Source: Acrocarpospora phusangensis
GTDB lineage: Bacteria; Actinomycetota; Actinomycetes; Streptosporangiales; Streptosporangiaceae
Reading direction: 5' to 3'
Assembly: GCF_016862995.1 (NCBI RefSeq)
Contig: NZ_BOOA01000001.1
Location: 186,001 to 250,000, forward strand
Length of the DNA stretch: 64,000 nucleotides
The notes beneath the pieces were generated by a model. That model worked only from the letters and a program-made list of their open reading frames with translations. It made no database searches and was not told where the DNA came from. Positions 1-9,346 of the stretch are shown piece by piece. Each line of letters starts with the position of its first letter. Position 1 is the stretch's first letter. The position numbers and the translations under genes are program-made.

Positions 1-209
1 TACCTGTTTATTGGCTTACGAATCAGTGCGCTTAGCACCAACGCGAGTGCTCCTGATAATGAATTCCAGGTAAACGAACGGGTTGCCCTCCGGCGAGCGG
101 GACGAAGAGGCCAACCGGACGTTAAGAGTGCGGGAATACCACCGCCACCCCTTTTCGCCCAGACGGCGATTCCTTAGCGTCCAGCCCGGAAGCGCGTTAT
201 TTGCGTTGT

Positions 210-215
210 TATAGG
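210..215 (+). promoter_or_regulatory. Candidate -10 element for the glycosyltransferase gene
   Basis: TATAGG lies only 8 bases before the ATG at 224, in a locally AT-richer stretch. No ribosome-binding site is visible before that ATG, so a transcript starting from this box would be leaderless or nearly so. No good -35 was found. The rest of 1-223 holds nothing I can name. Confidence 0.35.
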
Positions 216-223
216 GGCCGTCC

Positions 224-1381
224 ATGCGTGCCGTAAAGATTTCTACTTCAACGACCACCGCCGGGCGCCCGGGACGTGCGCTCCGCATCGCCATGATCGG
301 CCAGCGTGGCCTGCCCGCCACGTACGGCGGGATCGAGCACCACGTCGCCCAGCTCGGCCGGCGGCTCGCGGCCCGCGGCCACGACGTCACCGTGTACTGC
401 CGCGGCAACTACTCCGGCGAGCGCCGTGACCGCCTCGACGGCATCCGCCTGCGCCACCTGCCCACGATCGGCACCAAGCACATGGAGGCCCTGACCCACA
501 GCCTCACGTCCACCCTGGCCGCCGCCGGACGCCACGACATCGTGCACTACCACGCCCTCGGACCCGGCCTGTTCGCGCCGGTTCCGCGCTACCTGACCGG
601 CTCCAGGGTGGTGCAGACGATCCACGGCTGGGACGACCTGCGGGCCAAATGGGGCGGTCTCGCGCAGCGCGTCCTGCGCGCCGGGCGGTGGATGAGCCGG
701 CGGGTCCCGAACGCCGTGATCGGCGTGTCCCGGGAGATCACCGACGAGTACGGCGAAGCGGCCACCTACATCTCCAACGGTGTCGAACGCCCGCCCGACG
801 ACATCAGCCCGGAACCCGTGCTGGCCCGCGGCCTGCGGCCCGGTGGCTACATCCTGTTCGTCGGCCGGCTGGTCCCGGAGAAGGCCGTCGACCTGCTGCT
901 CCGGACGTTCAGCCGGCTGCCGGGCGATGTTCGGCTCGCCGTCGCCGGCGGCTCCGCCTACACCGACGCGTACGTCGCCGGCCTGCGCGAGCTGGCCGCC
1001 CGGGACCCGCGCATCCACCTGCTCGGCTACGTGTACGGCGACGACCTGGCCGCGCTGTACCACCACGCCGCCGTGTACGTGCAACCCTCACACCTGGAGG
1101 GTCTGCCGCTGGCCCTGCTGGAGGCCGCCTCGCACGGCCTCCCCCTGGTCGCCAGCGGCCTCGGCTGCCACCGCGAGATCATCGCCGCGGAGGGGCCCGG
1201 CGGCCGGATCTTCCGCCCCGGCGACCCGGCCGGGCTGCGGGAAGCCCTCGCGCACGTGCTCGCCGACCGGGAACGGGAGCGCGCGGGAGCGCTGACCCGC
1301 CGCGACGACGTCCTGCGGCGTTACTCCTGGGACCGCGCCACCGACCTGACCGAGGAGCTCTACCTACGGCTGGCCCGCTGA
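224..1381 (+). CDS. Glycosyltransferase family 4 (GT-B fold)
   Basis: A 385-residue retaining glycosyltransferase. The N-terminal part (residues 25-60) has the GQRGLPATYGGIEHHV segment and VTVYCR, as in DUF1972/rhamnosyltransferase-like GT4 enzymes. The C-terminal nucleotide-sugar domain starts near FVGRLVPEKAVDLL (about residue 210) and carries the EGLPLALLE E-x7-E motif (about 295). It probably adds a sugar to a surface glycan or lipid in the cytoplasm; donor and acceptor cannot be told. ATG 224 gives full family length, although a second ATG at 290 just before IGQRGLP would keep the catalytic core. The 3' end overlaps by 18 bases the convergent gene ending at 1364. Confidence 0.85.
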   Translation: MRAVKISTSTTTAGRPGRALRIAMIGQRGLPATYGGIEHHVAQLGRRLAARGHDVTVYCRGNYSGERRDRLDGIRLRHLPTIGTKHMEALTHSLTSTLAAAGRHDIVHYHALGPGLFAPVPRYLTGSRVVQTIHGWDDLRAKWGGLAQRVLRAGRWMSRRVPNAVIGVSREITDEYGEAATYISNGVERPPDDISPEPVLARGLRPGGYILFVGRLVPEKAVDLLLRTFSRLPGDVRLAVAGGSAYTDAYVAGLRELAARDPRIHLLGYVYGDDLAALYHHAAVYVQPSHLEGLPLALLEAASHGLPLVASGLGCHREIIAAEGPGGRIFRPGDPAGLREALAHVLADRERERAGALTRRDDVLRRYSWDRATDLTEELYLRLAR

Positions 1382-1540
1382 CGGTTCCACGGTCACCTCG
1401 TCGAGGCCGAAGAGCGAGTCGGCCAGCGGGAAGAGCACGTACCAGAGGAAGCCTCCGGCGGCCGCGAGCAGCAGGATCGCGCACACGGTCCTGGTGAGCC
1501 GGCCGCCGGGCAGCTTGTCCCAGATCCAGGGATAGATCAT
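1364..1540 (-). CDS. Small single-pass membrane protein next to sortase E
   Basis: A 58-residue protein starting MIYPWIWDKLPGG, with one hydrophobic segment (TVCAILLLAAAGGFLWYVLFPL) and a short acidic tail. Its ATG overlaps the stop of the upstream sortase (ATGA), so the two are translationally coupled. Small proteins of this shape sit downstream of class E sortases in other actinomycetes, as far as I recall; no function is known to me. It may be a sortase accessory or simply a conserved neighbour. Confidence 0.7.
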   Translation of the reverse strand: MIYPWIWDKLPGGRLTRTVCAILLLAAAGGFLWYVLFPLADSLFGLDEVTVEPSAGQP

Positions 1541-2238
1541 TTCTTCAGCTCCAGCTCGGGGGGCCGTCCGTCCGTCTTCGCCTGGGAGCGGGCGAGTTCC
1601 GCGAAGACCGCCAGGCGCTGCCAGTTCTGGAGCTTCGGGTTGCACGTGGTCAGGGTGAGCATCGCCCGTTCCGGGGGCACTCCCGGGCGGTTGGGCGTGG
1701 GGGCGACGACCTCGACCGAACTCGGCAGCACCTCCCGGTGCCCGGTGACGCGGTACACGAACCAGGCGTTCCGGGTCTCCGCGACGATCGTGTCCCCGGT
1801 GCGGAGCCGGTCGAGGTCCCAGAAGACCGAGGGAATGCGGTGCCCGGCCACGGCCATGTTGCCGATCTCCCCCGGGCGGGCCGTCTTCGGATAGTGGCCG
1901 GGGCCCTTGCGCAGGTCGGCCTGGGTCACGCCTTCGACGACGGCCCATCTCCTGTCCAGTTTCGGGATGTGCAGGCGGGCGAGCGGCAGGCCGGGCGCCG
2001 GGGCGGACGGCGCGTTCGCGGCCGTCCAGATCCGGTCGAGGCGCTCGTCCACGAGGCGCTGCTCGGCTTCGATCCGCCACGCCTTGCCGTACACGGCGTA
2101 GGCGGCGAAGAGCAGCGCGATGACGCCGAGCGTGACCATCAGCTCGCCCGCGCCCCTGGCGAGCCGCCTCGACGGCGGCTCCCAGAGGTCGTCGTCCTGC
2201 CGGTGCTGGTACGGCGGGGCCGTCTGACCGGTGACCAC
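1537..2238 (-). CDS. Class E sortase
   Basis: A 233-residue membrane-anchored transpeptidase that would cleave a sorting signal and attach the protein to the cell wall. One transmembrane helix lies near the N-terminus (LMVTLGVIALLFAAYAVYG). The catalytic His is in AGHRIPS, the Cys in TLTTCNP and the Arg in the following WQRLAVF. I chose GTG 2238, three bases past the upstream stop, because the longer open frame only overlaps the LPKTG gene out of frame. The directly upstream gene encodes an LPKTG protein, its likely substrate, so substrate, enzyme and small membrane protein form one operon. Confidence 0.85.
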   Translation of the reverse strand: MVTGQTAPPYQHRQDDDLWEPPSRRLARGAGELMVTLGVIALLFAAYAVYGKAWRIEAEQRLVDERLDRIWTAANAPSAPAPGLPLARLHIPKLDRRWAVVEGVTQADLRKGPGHYPKTARPGEIGNMAVAGHRIPSVFWDLDRLRTGDTIVAETRNAWFVYRVTGHREVLPSSVEVVAPTPNRPGVPPERAMLTLTTCNPKLQNWQRLAVFAELARSQAKTDGRPPELELKK

Positions 2239-2240
2239 CG

Positions 2241-3653
2241 TCAGAGCTCGCCCGTGACGTAACCGCCGCGCCTGGCCGCCCGGAGGGTGAACGCGCCGCC
2301 CACGACCAGGAACGCGCCCAGCATGGTCAGCGGGGCGACGAAACCGTCCCCGGTCTTGGGCAGTTCCTCGTCGTCGCCGGCCGGGACCGCGGTGACCGTC
2401 TCGTAGAAGGTGGACGTGGACCTGCTCGGGGTGTGGCTGAGCGAGGGGGACGGCGTGGTGCCGCCGCCGGAGCGGGAGGGCGAGGCGGAGGGCGAGCGCG
2501 ACGGGGACGGGGACACGCACGGGGAGGCGCTGGGGGACGGGCTCGCGCTCGCGCTGGCGGAGGCGCTCGCCGACGCGCTGGCACTGGCGGAGGCACTGGC
2601 GGAGGCGCTCGCGCTGGCGGACGCGCTCGCCGAGGCGCTCGCGGAGGCGCTGGCCGAGGCACTGGCGGACGCGCTGGCCGAGGCGCTCGCGGAGGCCGAC
2701 GCGCTCGCCGACGCCGAGGCGCTGGCGGACGCGCTCGCCGAAGGTGTGGGACAGGGGCGGGGGGACGGGGTCGACGACGCGCTCGCGCTCGGGCTCCCGG
2801 AGCCGCCGGCGGAGGTGCTGGGCGTGGGGCTCGGGGTGCTCGACTCGGTGAGCAGCAGGTGGGCGTCGGGTTGCACGACCTGGCTGAGGGTGAGCAGGAC
2901 CGAGACCGACGCGGGCACGTCCTGGGCGGACAGGCGCGCCGCCTGCGGGGTGCTCGCCGAAGGGCTACCGGTTGGGGTCGCGGTCGCGGTTTCGGACGGG
3001 GTGGAGCCGGGCGTCGCCGTCGGCCCGGGGGTCGATCCGGCGCTCGGTGACGGGGTCGCCGCCGTGGCCGTCCCGGTCCAGCTCACGGTCAGGCCGCTGA
3101 GGTGGGGGGCGCCGACGGCCAGCCGTACCAGGTCGGTGGTGGCGGGCGGGTCGGTGAGCAGGGACGGGGACGGGCTGAGGCTGGGCTCGGCGGACGGACT
3201 CGGCGTCGGGGTGGGTGTCGGGGTGGGTGTCGGGGAGGGCCTGGGGGTGGGGTCCGCGACCGTGGTCACCCGCTCGGCGCGTACCACGGCGTCGCGGCCG
3301 TCGATGTGCAGCCAGGGCCGGCTGACGACCACCGTCCGGGGGCCGTCGACGAGACGGACAGACCCTTCGTACTCCACTTCGGCGTCGCCCGTCGCCGGGT
3401 CGAACGCGCCGCCCGCCGCGTGGAAGCGGACCCCGCCCTCGGGCGTGAGTTCCGCGCCGCCGTCGACGGACACCCGCGTGTCCGCGTCCGCGAGGGCCGC
3501 CAGGCCGATCGTCAGCGTCCCCGCCGTCACGTCCCGGGCGGTCACCGCGTTCGGCGGGGTCGCGGCGACCGCGCCCACGGCCAGTGCCGCCCCGAGCCAG
3601 ATCTGCGCGATTCCCAGGGTCGCCAGCCGTCTGTGCCGCACCCTCATCATCAA
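2241..3653 (-). CDS. LPKTG-anchored surface protein with Ser-Ala stalk and HtaA-like domain
   Basis: A 470-residue sortase substrate. Order: signal peptide (LATLGIAQIWLGAALAVGAVAA); a domain at about 50-135 with the GGVRFHAAGG...EYEGSVRL...IDGR pattern of HtaA-type beta domains; a TPTP/SPSP linker; a second Thr/Ser/Pro-rich part; a run of about 33 Ser-Ala dipeptides; then LPKTG, a membrane helix and a basic RAARRGG tail. The pieces are those of a wall-anchored protein held away from the wall on a flexible, possibly glycosylated stalk. The sortase encoded 3 bases downstream is the probable anchor enzyme. Known HtaA proteins bind haem; that is not shown here. Confidence 0.8.
   Translation of the reverse strand: MMMRVRHRRLATLGIAQIWLGAALAVGAVAATPPNAVTARDVTAGTLTIGLAALADADTRVSVDGGAELTPEGGVRFHAAGGAFDPATGDAEVEYEGSVRLVDGPRTVVVSRPWLHIDGRDAVVRAERVTTVADPTPRPSPTPTPTPTPTPSPSAEPSLSPSPSLLTDPPATTDLVRLAVGAPHLSGLTVSWTGTATAATPSPSAGSTPGPTATPGSTPSETATATPTGSPSASTPQAARLSAQDVPASVSVLLTLSQVVQPDAHLLLTESSTPSPTPSTSAGGSGSPSASASSTPSPRPCPTPSASASASASASASASASASASASASASASASASASASASASASASASASASASASASASASASASASPSPSASPCVSPSPSRSPSASPSRSGGGTTPSPSLSHTPSRSTSTFYETVTAVPAGDDEELPKTGDGFVAPLTMLGAFLVVGGAFTLRAARRGGYVTGEL
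2540..2741 (-). repeat. Six-base codon-pair repeat encoding (Ser-Ala)n
   Basis: About 200 bases of alternating Ser and Ala codons inside the LPKTG gene. The synonymous codons vary (tcg/tcc/agc with gcg/gcc), so the repeat is purer in protein than in DNA, which suggests selection for the protein. The copy number may change by slippage. Confidence 0.85.
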
Positions 3654-3706
3654 TGACCACCCAAAACCGATTAACCGAAACCCTGATCAAAAAATAATTA
3701 GCAATG

Positions 3707-4528
3707 TTAATTAAATGTCACAGATGTGAGCGTGGCATAGACGATTAGATTGTCGGTGTAACTGTGCGTTTTTCTGTTGTACACGCCGCCGCAGGTGATG
3801 AGGCGTAGCGCGGGATGGGCGGTGTCGCCGTACACGCGCTCGGTCGGGAACATTGTTTTGGAGACCTGTTCGACGCCGTCCACGGTGAACGTCACGACCG
3901 AGCCGTCCGCCCGCCCGATCCTGACGAGGTGCCCGCGCGCGAGTTCGCGCAGCCGCTGGAAGACCGCGGGTCCGGTACGCGTGTTGACGTGGCCCACGAT
4001 GACGGCCGGCCCCGCCTCACCCGGGGTCGGACCGTACTTGAACCACCCGGCCAGATTGCGGGCCGACAGCGGCGGCACCTCGATCTCCCGCCGGGCCGTC
4101 ACCCCGACCGCCCGCAACGGGGCGTCCACCTTGATCCCGGGGATGACCAGCCTGGTCGGATTGGCCTCCCCGACGGGCGCGGCGGGCGGCCCCGCCGGTT
4201 CCGGCGGCGGGGCGTCGGCGACGGCCGCGGTCAGCACCGCCCCGGGCCCGCCCGGCCCCACCTCGTTCGGAAAGCTCAGCACTCCCGCGGGTCCGGGCGG
4301 ATTCACCACCCCGAGCGACTTCCGGACGGCCAGTTCGCTCGGTTCCGAGGCCGCCAGCACGACCCCCACCAGCGCGGTGACGACCGCCGCCACGGTCCCC
4401 AGCATCAGGACCAGGCGCACGGGCCCCAGCGGTCCCGAGGCCGGCGCGACGGCGCTCCGTCGGCGCCGGGCCGACCACCCGGCCGGCTGACGCTCGTGCC
4501 CCGGTGACTGCTTCCCGGACGTGTTCAT
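3707..4528 (-). CDS. Class F-type sortase
   Basis: A 273-residue sortase-domain protein: basic N-terminus, one membrane helix (LVLMLGTVAAVVTALVGVVLAA), a Pro/Ala linker, then the catalytic domain from about residue 135. Active-site candidates are His in VGHVNTRTGPAVF, Cys in LRLITCGG and Arg in YNRKTHSYTDN. ATG 4528 follows GGAGGCGGAC; the open frame upstream of it has no protein-like character. It overlaps the preceding small secreted-protein gene by 4 bases. Class F sortases are widespread in actinobacteria, often without an assigned substrate; no second sorting signal was seen in this window. Confidence 0.8.
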   Translation of the reverse strand: MNTSGKQSPGHERQPAGWSARRRRSAVAPASGPLGPVRLVLMLGTVAAVVTALVGVVLAASEPSELAVRKSLGVVNPPGPAGVLSFPNEVGPGGPGAVLTAAVADAPPPEPAGPPAAPVGEANPTRLVIPGIKVDAPLRAVGVTARREIEVPPLSARNLAGWFKYGPTPGEAGPAVIVGHVNTRTGPAVFQRLRELARGHLVRIGRADGSVVTFTVDGVEQVSKTMFPTERVYGDTAHPALRLITCGGVYNRKTHSYTDNLIVYATLTSVTFN

Positions 4529-4767
4529 GTCCGCCTCCAAATCCGGCGGCCGGGGAGGGCCGCACCAGCCGCCACAAACGCCGTCGTGGGCGCCTGCAAG
4601 GTGACGTCGAGTTCGGCGCCCTTTCCGCCACACGTGTAGGGCACGTCGGCTATCCGGGTGCCGGCCGCGGCGGCGTCCTGGACGCGGAGAACTCCGGCCA
4701 CCGTCAGCAGGAGGACGACGACGCCGGACCAGGCCGACAGCTTGGGCACGGTTGCACGGCCTTTCAC
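4525..4767 (-). CDS. Small secreted protein, possibly a shortened beta-sandwich protein
   Basis: An 80-residue protein with a clear signal peptide (LSAWSGVVVLLLTVAGVLRVQDAAAA) followed by about 45 residues beginning TRIADVPYTCGG. That opening resembles the first strand of larger secreted actinobacterial beta-sandwich proteins (DUF6801-like), but the frame ends after AALPGRRIWRRT, so the protein may be a decayed or frameshifted remnant. The start is GTG 4767 behind GAGGGG; it is coupled to the sortase F gene by a 4-base overlap. Confidence 0.5.
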   Translation of the reverse strand: MKGRATVPKLSAWSGVVVLLLTVAGVLRVQDAAAAGTRIADVPYTCGGKGAELDVTLQAPTTAFVAAGAALPGRRIWRRT

Positions 4768-5093
4768 GAGGGCCCCTCGCCGGAGGGCGGGCGAGGCAGC
4801 AGCGAAAGGCTGACGACCTCGGGTTACGCCCTAGCGGGTTCCCGGCGAAATATTGGTGTGACGCGTGTGAAAGGGAGTCCGGGGCGGTGAACCCGTCCAT
4901 GCCGCGAGATGGACTGCGTGTGTCGCGCAGCTAGCATCTACGGAATATCCATACATAACGGACATGTCGTGGGGTGTTCTCGGCTCCCGGCGGGTCTCAC
5001 GTGATCATGCCGCGCCGTGCCCGGCCACGGCTCGCGCCCGCCTCGCGGCGGCGGCAGACTGTACCGGATGGACACCGTCTCGGAGGCCGCCGG
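4768..5093. other. Divergent intergenic region, no gene recognised
   Basis: 326 bases between two divergent genes. It must hold promoters for both, but I see no convincing -35/-10 pair. An AT-rich ACGGAATATCCATAC segment near 4940 resembles sequence around the MarR start codon at 29317. No RNA structure was recognised. Confidence 0.5.
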
Positions 5094-5745
5094 ATGAACC
5101 ACTGGCCGACCACGGTCGCCGAAGCGGAGGCCGTGCAGGAACGCCTGCGGCCGCTCGTCGACCTCACCGACCCCGGGCCGCCCGTCGTCGGCCTCGTCGC
5201 CGGGCTCGACGTCGGGTACGCCCCTGACCGGGACGAGGTGACCGGCGCCGTCGTCGTCCTCGACGAGACCCTGCGGATCGTGGACCAAGCAACATCCCGC
5301 GAAAAAACGAAATTTCCGTACATCCCGGGGCTGTTCGCGTTCCGGGAGCTTCCGCCGCTGCTGACCGCCCTCGACCGGCTCAGCGTCACCCCCGACCTGC
5401 TCATCTGCGACGGGTACGGCCTGGCCCACCCCCGCCGTTTCGGCCTCGCCTGCCACCTGGGCGTGCTCACCGGCCTCCCCACGATCGGCGTCGCCAAGAC
5501 CGCCTTCGTCGGCGCCTGCGACGACCCCGCCCCCGCCCGGGGCAGCTGGACCCCGATCACCCTCGGCCAGGACACGGTCGGCCGCGCCCTCCGGACCCGC
5601 GACCACGTCAAACCGGTCTACGTCTCCCAGGGCCACCGCGTCAGCCTCGACAACGCCTGCGCCCACGTGCTCCGTACGACCCCGGCCTTCCGCCTCCCGG
5701 AACCGATCCGCCTGGCCGACCGCCTCTCCCGGAGCCGTAGCCAGA

Positions 5746-5753
<8 letters not shown>
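5094..5753 (+). CDS. nfi: Endonuclease V (deoxyinosine 3' endonuclease)
   Basis: A 219-residue repair nuclease that nicks DNA one base 3' of deoxyinosine, and may act on inosine RNA. The family motifs are all present: GLDVGY (Asp39), FPYIPGLFAFRELP (Glu85) and CDGYGLAHPRRFGLACHLG (Asp106), giving the three metal-binding acidic residues, and PTIGVAK further on. ATG 5094 is set by GGAGG 7 bases upstream; the longer open frame adds only a basic non-homologous extension. It overlaps the convergent beta-helix gene by 8 bases. It appears to be a single-gene unit. Confidence 0.92.
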
Positions 5754-6837
<1,084 letters not shown>

Positions 6838-6905
6838 GCGCCGGATGCTATCGCGACCGGAATATCCGGATTACGACTTTCACCAACCCCGTCGGCGCTC
6901 GCGGA

Positions 6906-7184
6906 TCAGACGACGGTGCCGCCGCTGCGCCAGTAGACGCCGTCCTCGCGGGAGAGGAACTCGCCGTCGATCAGGTAGCGGCGGAGCGCGGCGTAGTCGT
7001 CGTGGAAGGCGCGCAGGATCTCGTTGACCTGGGCTTCCGGGTAGCGGACGCCCGGTTCGAAGGAGCCGGCGATGTGGTCCAGGACGATGCGGCGTCTGGC
7101 GTGCTTGGCGGGCATGCTCACCAGGCGGCCGTTGACGAGGAAACGGCCGAGGACGTCGGAGACCTGGAGGTCCTTGGTGCTCAT
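6906..7184 (-). CDS. DUF2087 domain protein
   Basis: A 92-residue protein whose middle (residues 10-82, FLVNGRLVSMPAKHARRRIVLDHIA...YPEAQVNEILRAFHDDYAALRRYLIDGEFLSREDGVYWRS) matches the DUF2087 pattern seen at the C-terminus of some regulators and as stand-alone proteins. The fold is predicted to be winged-helix-like, so a nucleic-acid role is possible but unproven. It stands alone between the beta-helix gene and the divergent GerMN gene. Confidence 0.75.
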   Translation of the reverse strand: MSTKDLQVSDVLGRFLVNGRLVSMPAKHARRRIVLDHIAGSFEPGVRYPEAQVNEILRAFHDDYAALRRYLIDGEFLSREDGVYWRSGGTVV

Positions 7185-7292
7185 CCTCGCAGCCTATCCA
7201 GGCGGGGCAAGCGGGCTCATCCGGATTTTCCGGGGCTGTTGACTTCGCGTGGCGGCCCGTCACCATGGGAGACGAAGGATCGGACGTGTCGC

Positions 7293-8189
7293 ATGGTCTC
7301 TTTACGTGTGGTCTCCTTACGTGCTTTCGCCGCCGTACTCACGGCGGGTGTCCTCGTGGCGGCCGGGTTCAGTGTTCCGGCGAACGCCCAGGCAGTGGTT
7401 CCGACGCTGGTCGCGATCAGGGCCGCCCATCATCCGGGGCTGGACCGGCTCGTGTTCCAGTTCCGGGGCGGGCTCCCGGCGCAGCGCAGCGTGCGGTACG
7501 TGGCCGGTCTCGTGGGGGACGGATCGGGGCTGCCGATCGCGGTCGCCGGGAACGCGCGGCTGCTGGTGCGGTTCGGTGGCGCGACCGGGCACGCCGGCGG
7601 GAACACCACGTACGGCCCCACGCGCCGGACGTTGGCGTTGCCGGGGATCATCCAGGTCGTCAACACCGGGGACTTCGAGGCGGTGCTGTCGTTCGGGGTC
7701 GGGGTCGCGAAGAAGTCGGCCGTCCGGCTGTACACGCTGCGGAATCCGAGCCGGGTGGTGGTGGACATCGCCACGCCGTACCGGACTGTGCGGGCGAAGG
7801 CGTACTTCCTGAACAGTTTGAACTTCAATGCGGGGCGCACGCCGTACGTGCGGGGTGTGGTGCGGCCTGTGGTGGTGCCGGGGACGGCGGCGGCGGTGTT
7901 GCAGCGGCTGTTCGCGGGGCCGACACAGGGTGAGGCCGCGGCGGGATTGCGTTTCGTGGGGTCGGGGGCGACGGGGTTCAGCAAGGTGACGATCAATAAC
8001 GGGGTCGCGCGGGTCTACCTCACCGGCGGGTGCTCCAGCGGTGGTTCCACCTTCACCGTCGCCAACGAGATCAACCCCACGCTGAAGCAGTTCGCGTCCG
8101 TGCGGTGGGTGAAGATCTACGATCCGGCCGGGCACACCCAGCGGCCCACCGGGCGTTCGGACTCCATCCCGGCCTGCCTCGAACCCTAG
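7293..8189 (+). CDS. Secreted AMIN-like / GerMN domain protein
   Basis: A 298-residue exported protein: signal peptide (AFAAVLTAGVLVAAGFSVPANAQA); an AMIN-like beta domain at about 30-180 (LDRLVFQFRGGLPAQRSVRYV ... PSRVVVDIA); and a GerMN-type domain at about 195-270 (VLQRLFAGPTQGEAAAGLRFV ... VARVYLTGGCSSGGSTFTVANEINPTLKQFASVRWVKI). GerMN domains occur in the spore germination protein GerM and in actinobacterial lipoproteins such as LpqB. ATG 7293 puts the signal peptide at the very N-terminus. A cell-wall or envelope role is likely; the ligand is unknown. Confidence 0.75.
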   Translation: MVSLRVVSLRAFAAVLTAGVLVAAGFSVPANAQAVVPTLVAIRAAHHPGLDRLVFQFRGGLPAQRSVRYVAGLVGDGSGLPIAVAGNARLLVRFGGATGHAGGNTTYGPTRRTLALPGIIQVVNTGDFEAVLSFGVGVAKKSAVRLYTLRNPSRVVVDIATPYRTVRAKAYFLNSLNFNAGRTPYVRGVVRPVVVPGTAAAVLQRLFAGPTQGEAAAGLRFVGSGATGFSKVTINNGVARVYLTGGCSSGGSTFTVANEINPTLKQFASVRWVKIYDPAGHTQRPTGRSDSIPACLEP

Positions 8190-8254
8190 ACATCAGGGCT
8201 TTCGAAATGGGCGGCAGGGCCCTCCGCGTTCTATCGACGAGGAGGTCAGGCCAG

Positions 8255-8947
8255 ATGAACTGCCCGCATGCCGCACGATCCGGACCGGTCGAGTTCGTGT
8301 ACGCCGTACGCCACGGCCAGAGCACGTCCAACGCCGCGTACCTCGCCGCCGAGAAGGACCCGGCGACGGTGATCCCCGGTGACGACATGGCGATCGGCCT
8401 GACCGAGCTGGGGCACCGCCAGGCGAACGCGGTCGGCGAATGGATCGCGGGCCTGGGTCCCCGCGAGGCGCCGGACATGGTGTGGTGCTCGCCGTATCTG
8501 CGGGCCGCGCAGACCTGGCAGCGGATCGAGAGCCGGCTCCCGGAGCGGCCCTGCCATCGGGTCGACCCCCGGCTCAAGGACCGGGATCGCGGACAGCTGA
8601 GTCACAAGACGCCGTGGATGGTGCGGGAACGGTTTCCGGCGGAGGCCCGGGCGGAGGAACGGGATCCGCTGGGGTACAGACCACCTGAGGGGGAATCGTT
8701 CCGGGACGTGGCGGCGCGGCTGCGGGAGGTGGTGGCCGAGATCGAAGGCGACGGGCACCGGCGGGTGCTGATCGTCGCGCACGACGCGGTGGTGCTGTTC
8801 CTCCGGCAGATCCTCGAAGGGCTGAGCGACGAGGAGGTGCTGGCGGTCGCGGCCGACGGGCTGGCGCACAACGGGTCGCTCACCAGCTGGCGAGGGGCCG
8901 GAGGCGGGTATCACCTGGTGTCGTACAACGTGACATTTCGGATGTGA
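8255..8947 (+). CDS. Histidine phosphatase family protein
   Basis: A 230-residue phosphoglycerate-mutase-like phosphatase. The phospho-accepting His sits in AVRHGQSTSN, the conserved Arg in VWCSPYLRAAQT, and the second catalytic His in VLIVAHDAVV. The C-terminal HNGSLTSWR is also typical of the family. ATG 8255 follows GGAGG. The substrate cannot be inferred; the nearest gene downstream is a small membrane protein 19 bases away, probably co-transcribed. Confidence 0.85.
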   Translation: MNCPHAARSGPVEFVYAVRHGQSTSNAAYLAAEKDPATVIPGDDMAIGLTELGHRQANAVGEWIAGLGPREAPDMVWCSPYLRAAQTWQRIESRLPERPCHRVDPRLKDRDRGQLSHKTPWMVRERFPAEARAEERDPLGYRPPEGESFRDVAARLREVVAEIEGDGHRRVLIVAHDAVVLFLRQILEGLSDEEVLAVAADGLAHNGSLTSWRGAGGGYHLVSYNVTFRM

Positions 8948-8966
8948 CTTTTGGAGGTGAGTCTGA

Positions 8967-9233
8967 ATGAACAAGACGCATCGCATCCGGGATCGTTTCT
9001 GGTCGGAGGTCTCGCCGACCATGGAGCGGCCGGAGTCGGCGCTCAACCTGCGCATCGCGCTGGCCACGTTCGGGCTGGTGGTCTGTATCGCGCTCGGGGC
9101 GCTGTCGTGGCTGGCCGGATGGTGGGTGGCGGCGGTCGCGCTCGGGGTCGTCGCGCTGATCTCCATCGTCAACCTGGTCGTGGTGGAACGGAAGAGAAGA
9201 GAGCGCGGGGACGGGCATTCGTTGTTCGAGTGA
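8967..9233 (+). CDS. Small two-helix membrane protein (DUF6343-like)
   Basis: An 88-residue protein with a polar N-terminus (SEVSPTMERPESALNLR), two hydrophobic helices (ALATFGLVVCIALGALSWLAG and WWVAAVALGVVALISIVNLVVV) and a basic tail. The layout resembles DUF6343 small membrane proteins of actinomycetes, from memory only. A GGAGGTGAG ribosome site precedes the ATG. Confidence 0.6.
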   Translation: MNKTHRIRDRFWSEVSPTMERPESALNLRIALATFGLVVCIALGALSWLAGWWVAAVALGVVALISIVNLVVVERKRRERGDGHSLFE

Positions 9234-9268
9234 GGGTCTCATGAGACCGATGTGACCCGGTTGAACCC

Positions 9269-9333
9269 TTGACATCCGATTCGGGCGGCTTCACGCTGTT
9301 GCGCATAGCGCATGATGTTCCGTTTCGCGAAAC
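9269..9333 (+). promoter_or_regulatory. Promoter and paired IclR-type operator of the Rieske gene
   Basis: TTGACA (9269-9274), a 17-base spacer and CACGCT (9292-9297) form a promoter with a good -35 and weak -10. It is followed by two 17-bp sites of the form GTTNC-N7-GNAAC: 9298-9314 (GTTGC/GCATG, imperfect) and 9317-9333 (GTTCC/GAAAC, with the perfect palindrome GTTTCGCGAAAC inside). The starts are 19 bp apart, the same spacing as before betA and the dimethylglycine dehydrogenase gene. Sites just downstream of the promoter would suit repression. Confidence 0.65.
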
Positions 9334-9346
9334 AGGGGTGCAAGCG

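Noticed and set aside
16-408. Minus-strand open frame across the window start
   Set aside because: It runs opposite the first glycosyltransferase codons, has Arg/Ser/Pro-rich non-protein composition and no ribosome site; a GC-rich shadow frame.
2410-3714. 434-codon plus-strand frame with Ala-Leu-Glu repeats
   Set aside because: It is the antisense of the Ser-Ala repeat gene. The apparent ALAEALADA repeat follows from the codon repeat; the minus-strand protein has a signal peptide, sorting signal and adjacent sortase.
4940-4961. ACGGAAT..CCATA similarity between the endonuclease V upstream region and the MarR start (29317-29336)
   Set aside because: The match needs a 2-base gap, one copy includes coding sequence for the MarR N-terminus, and no further copies were seen; probably chance.
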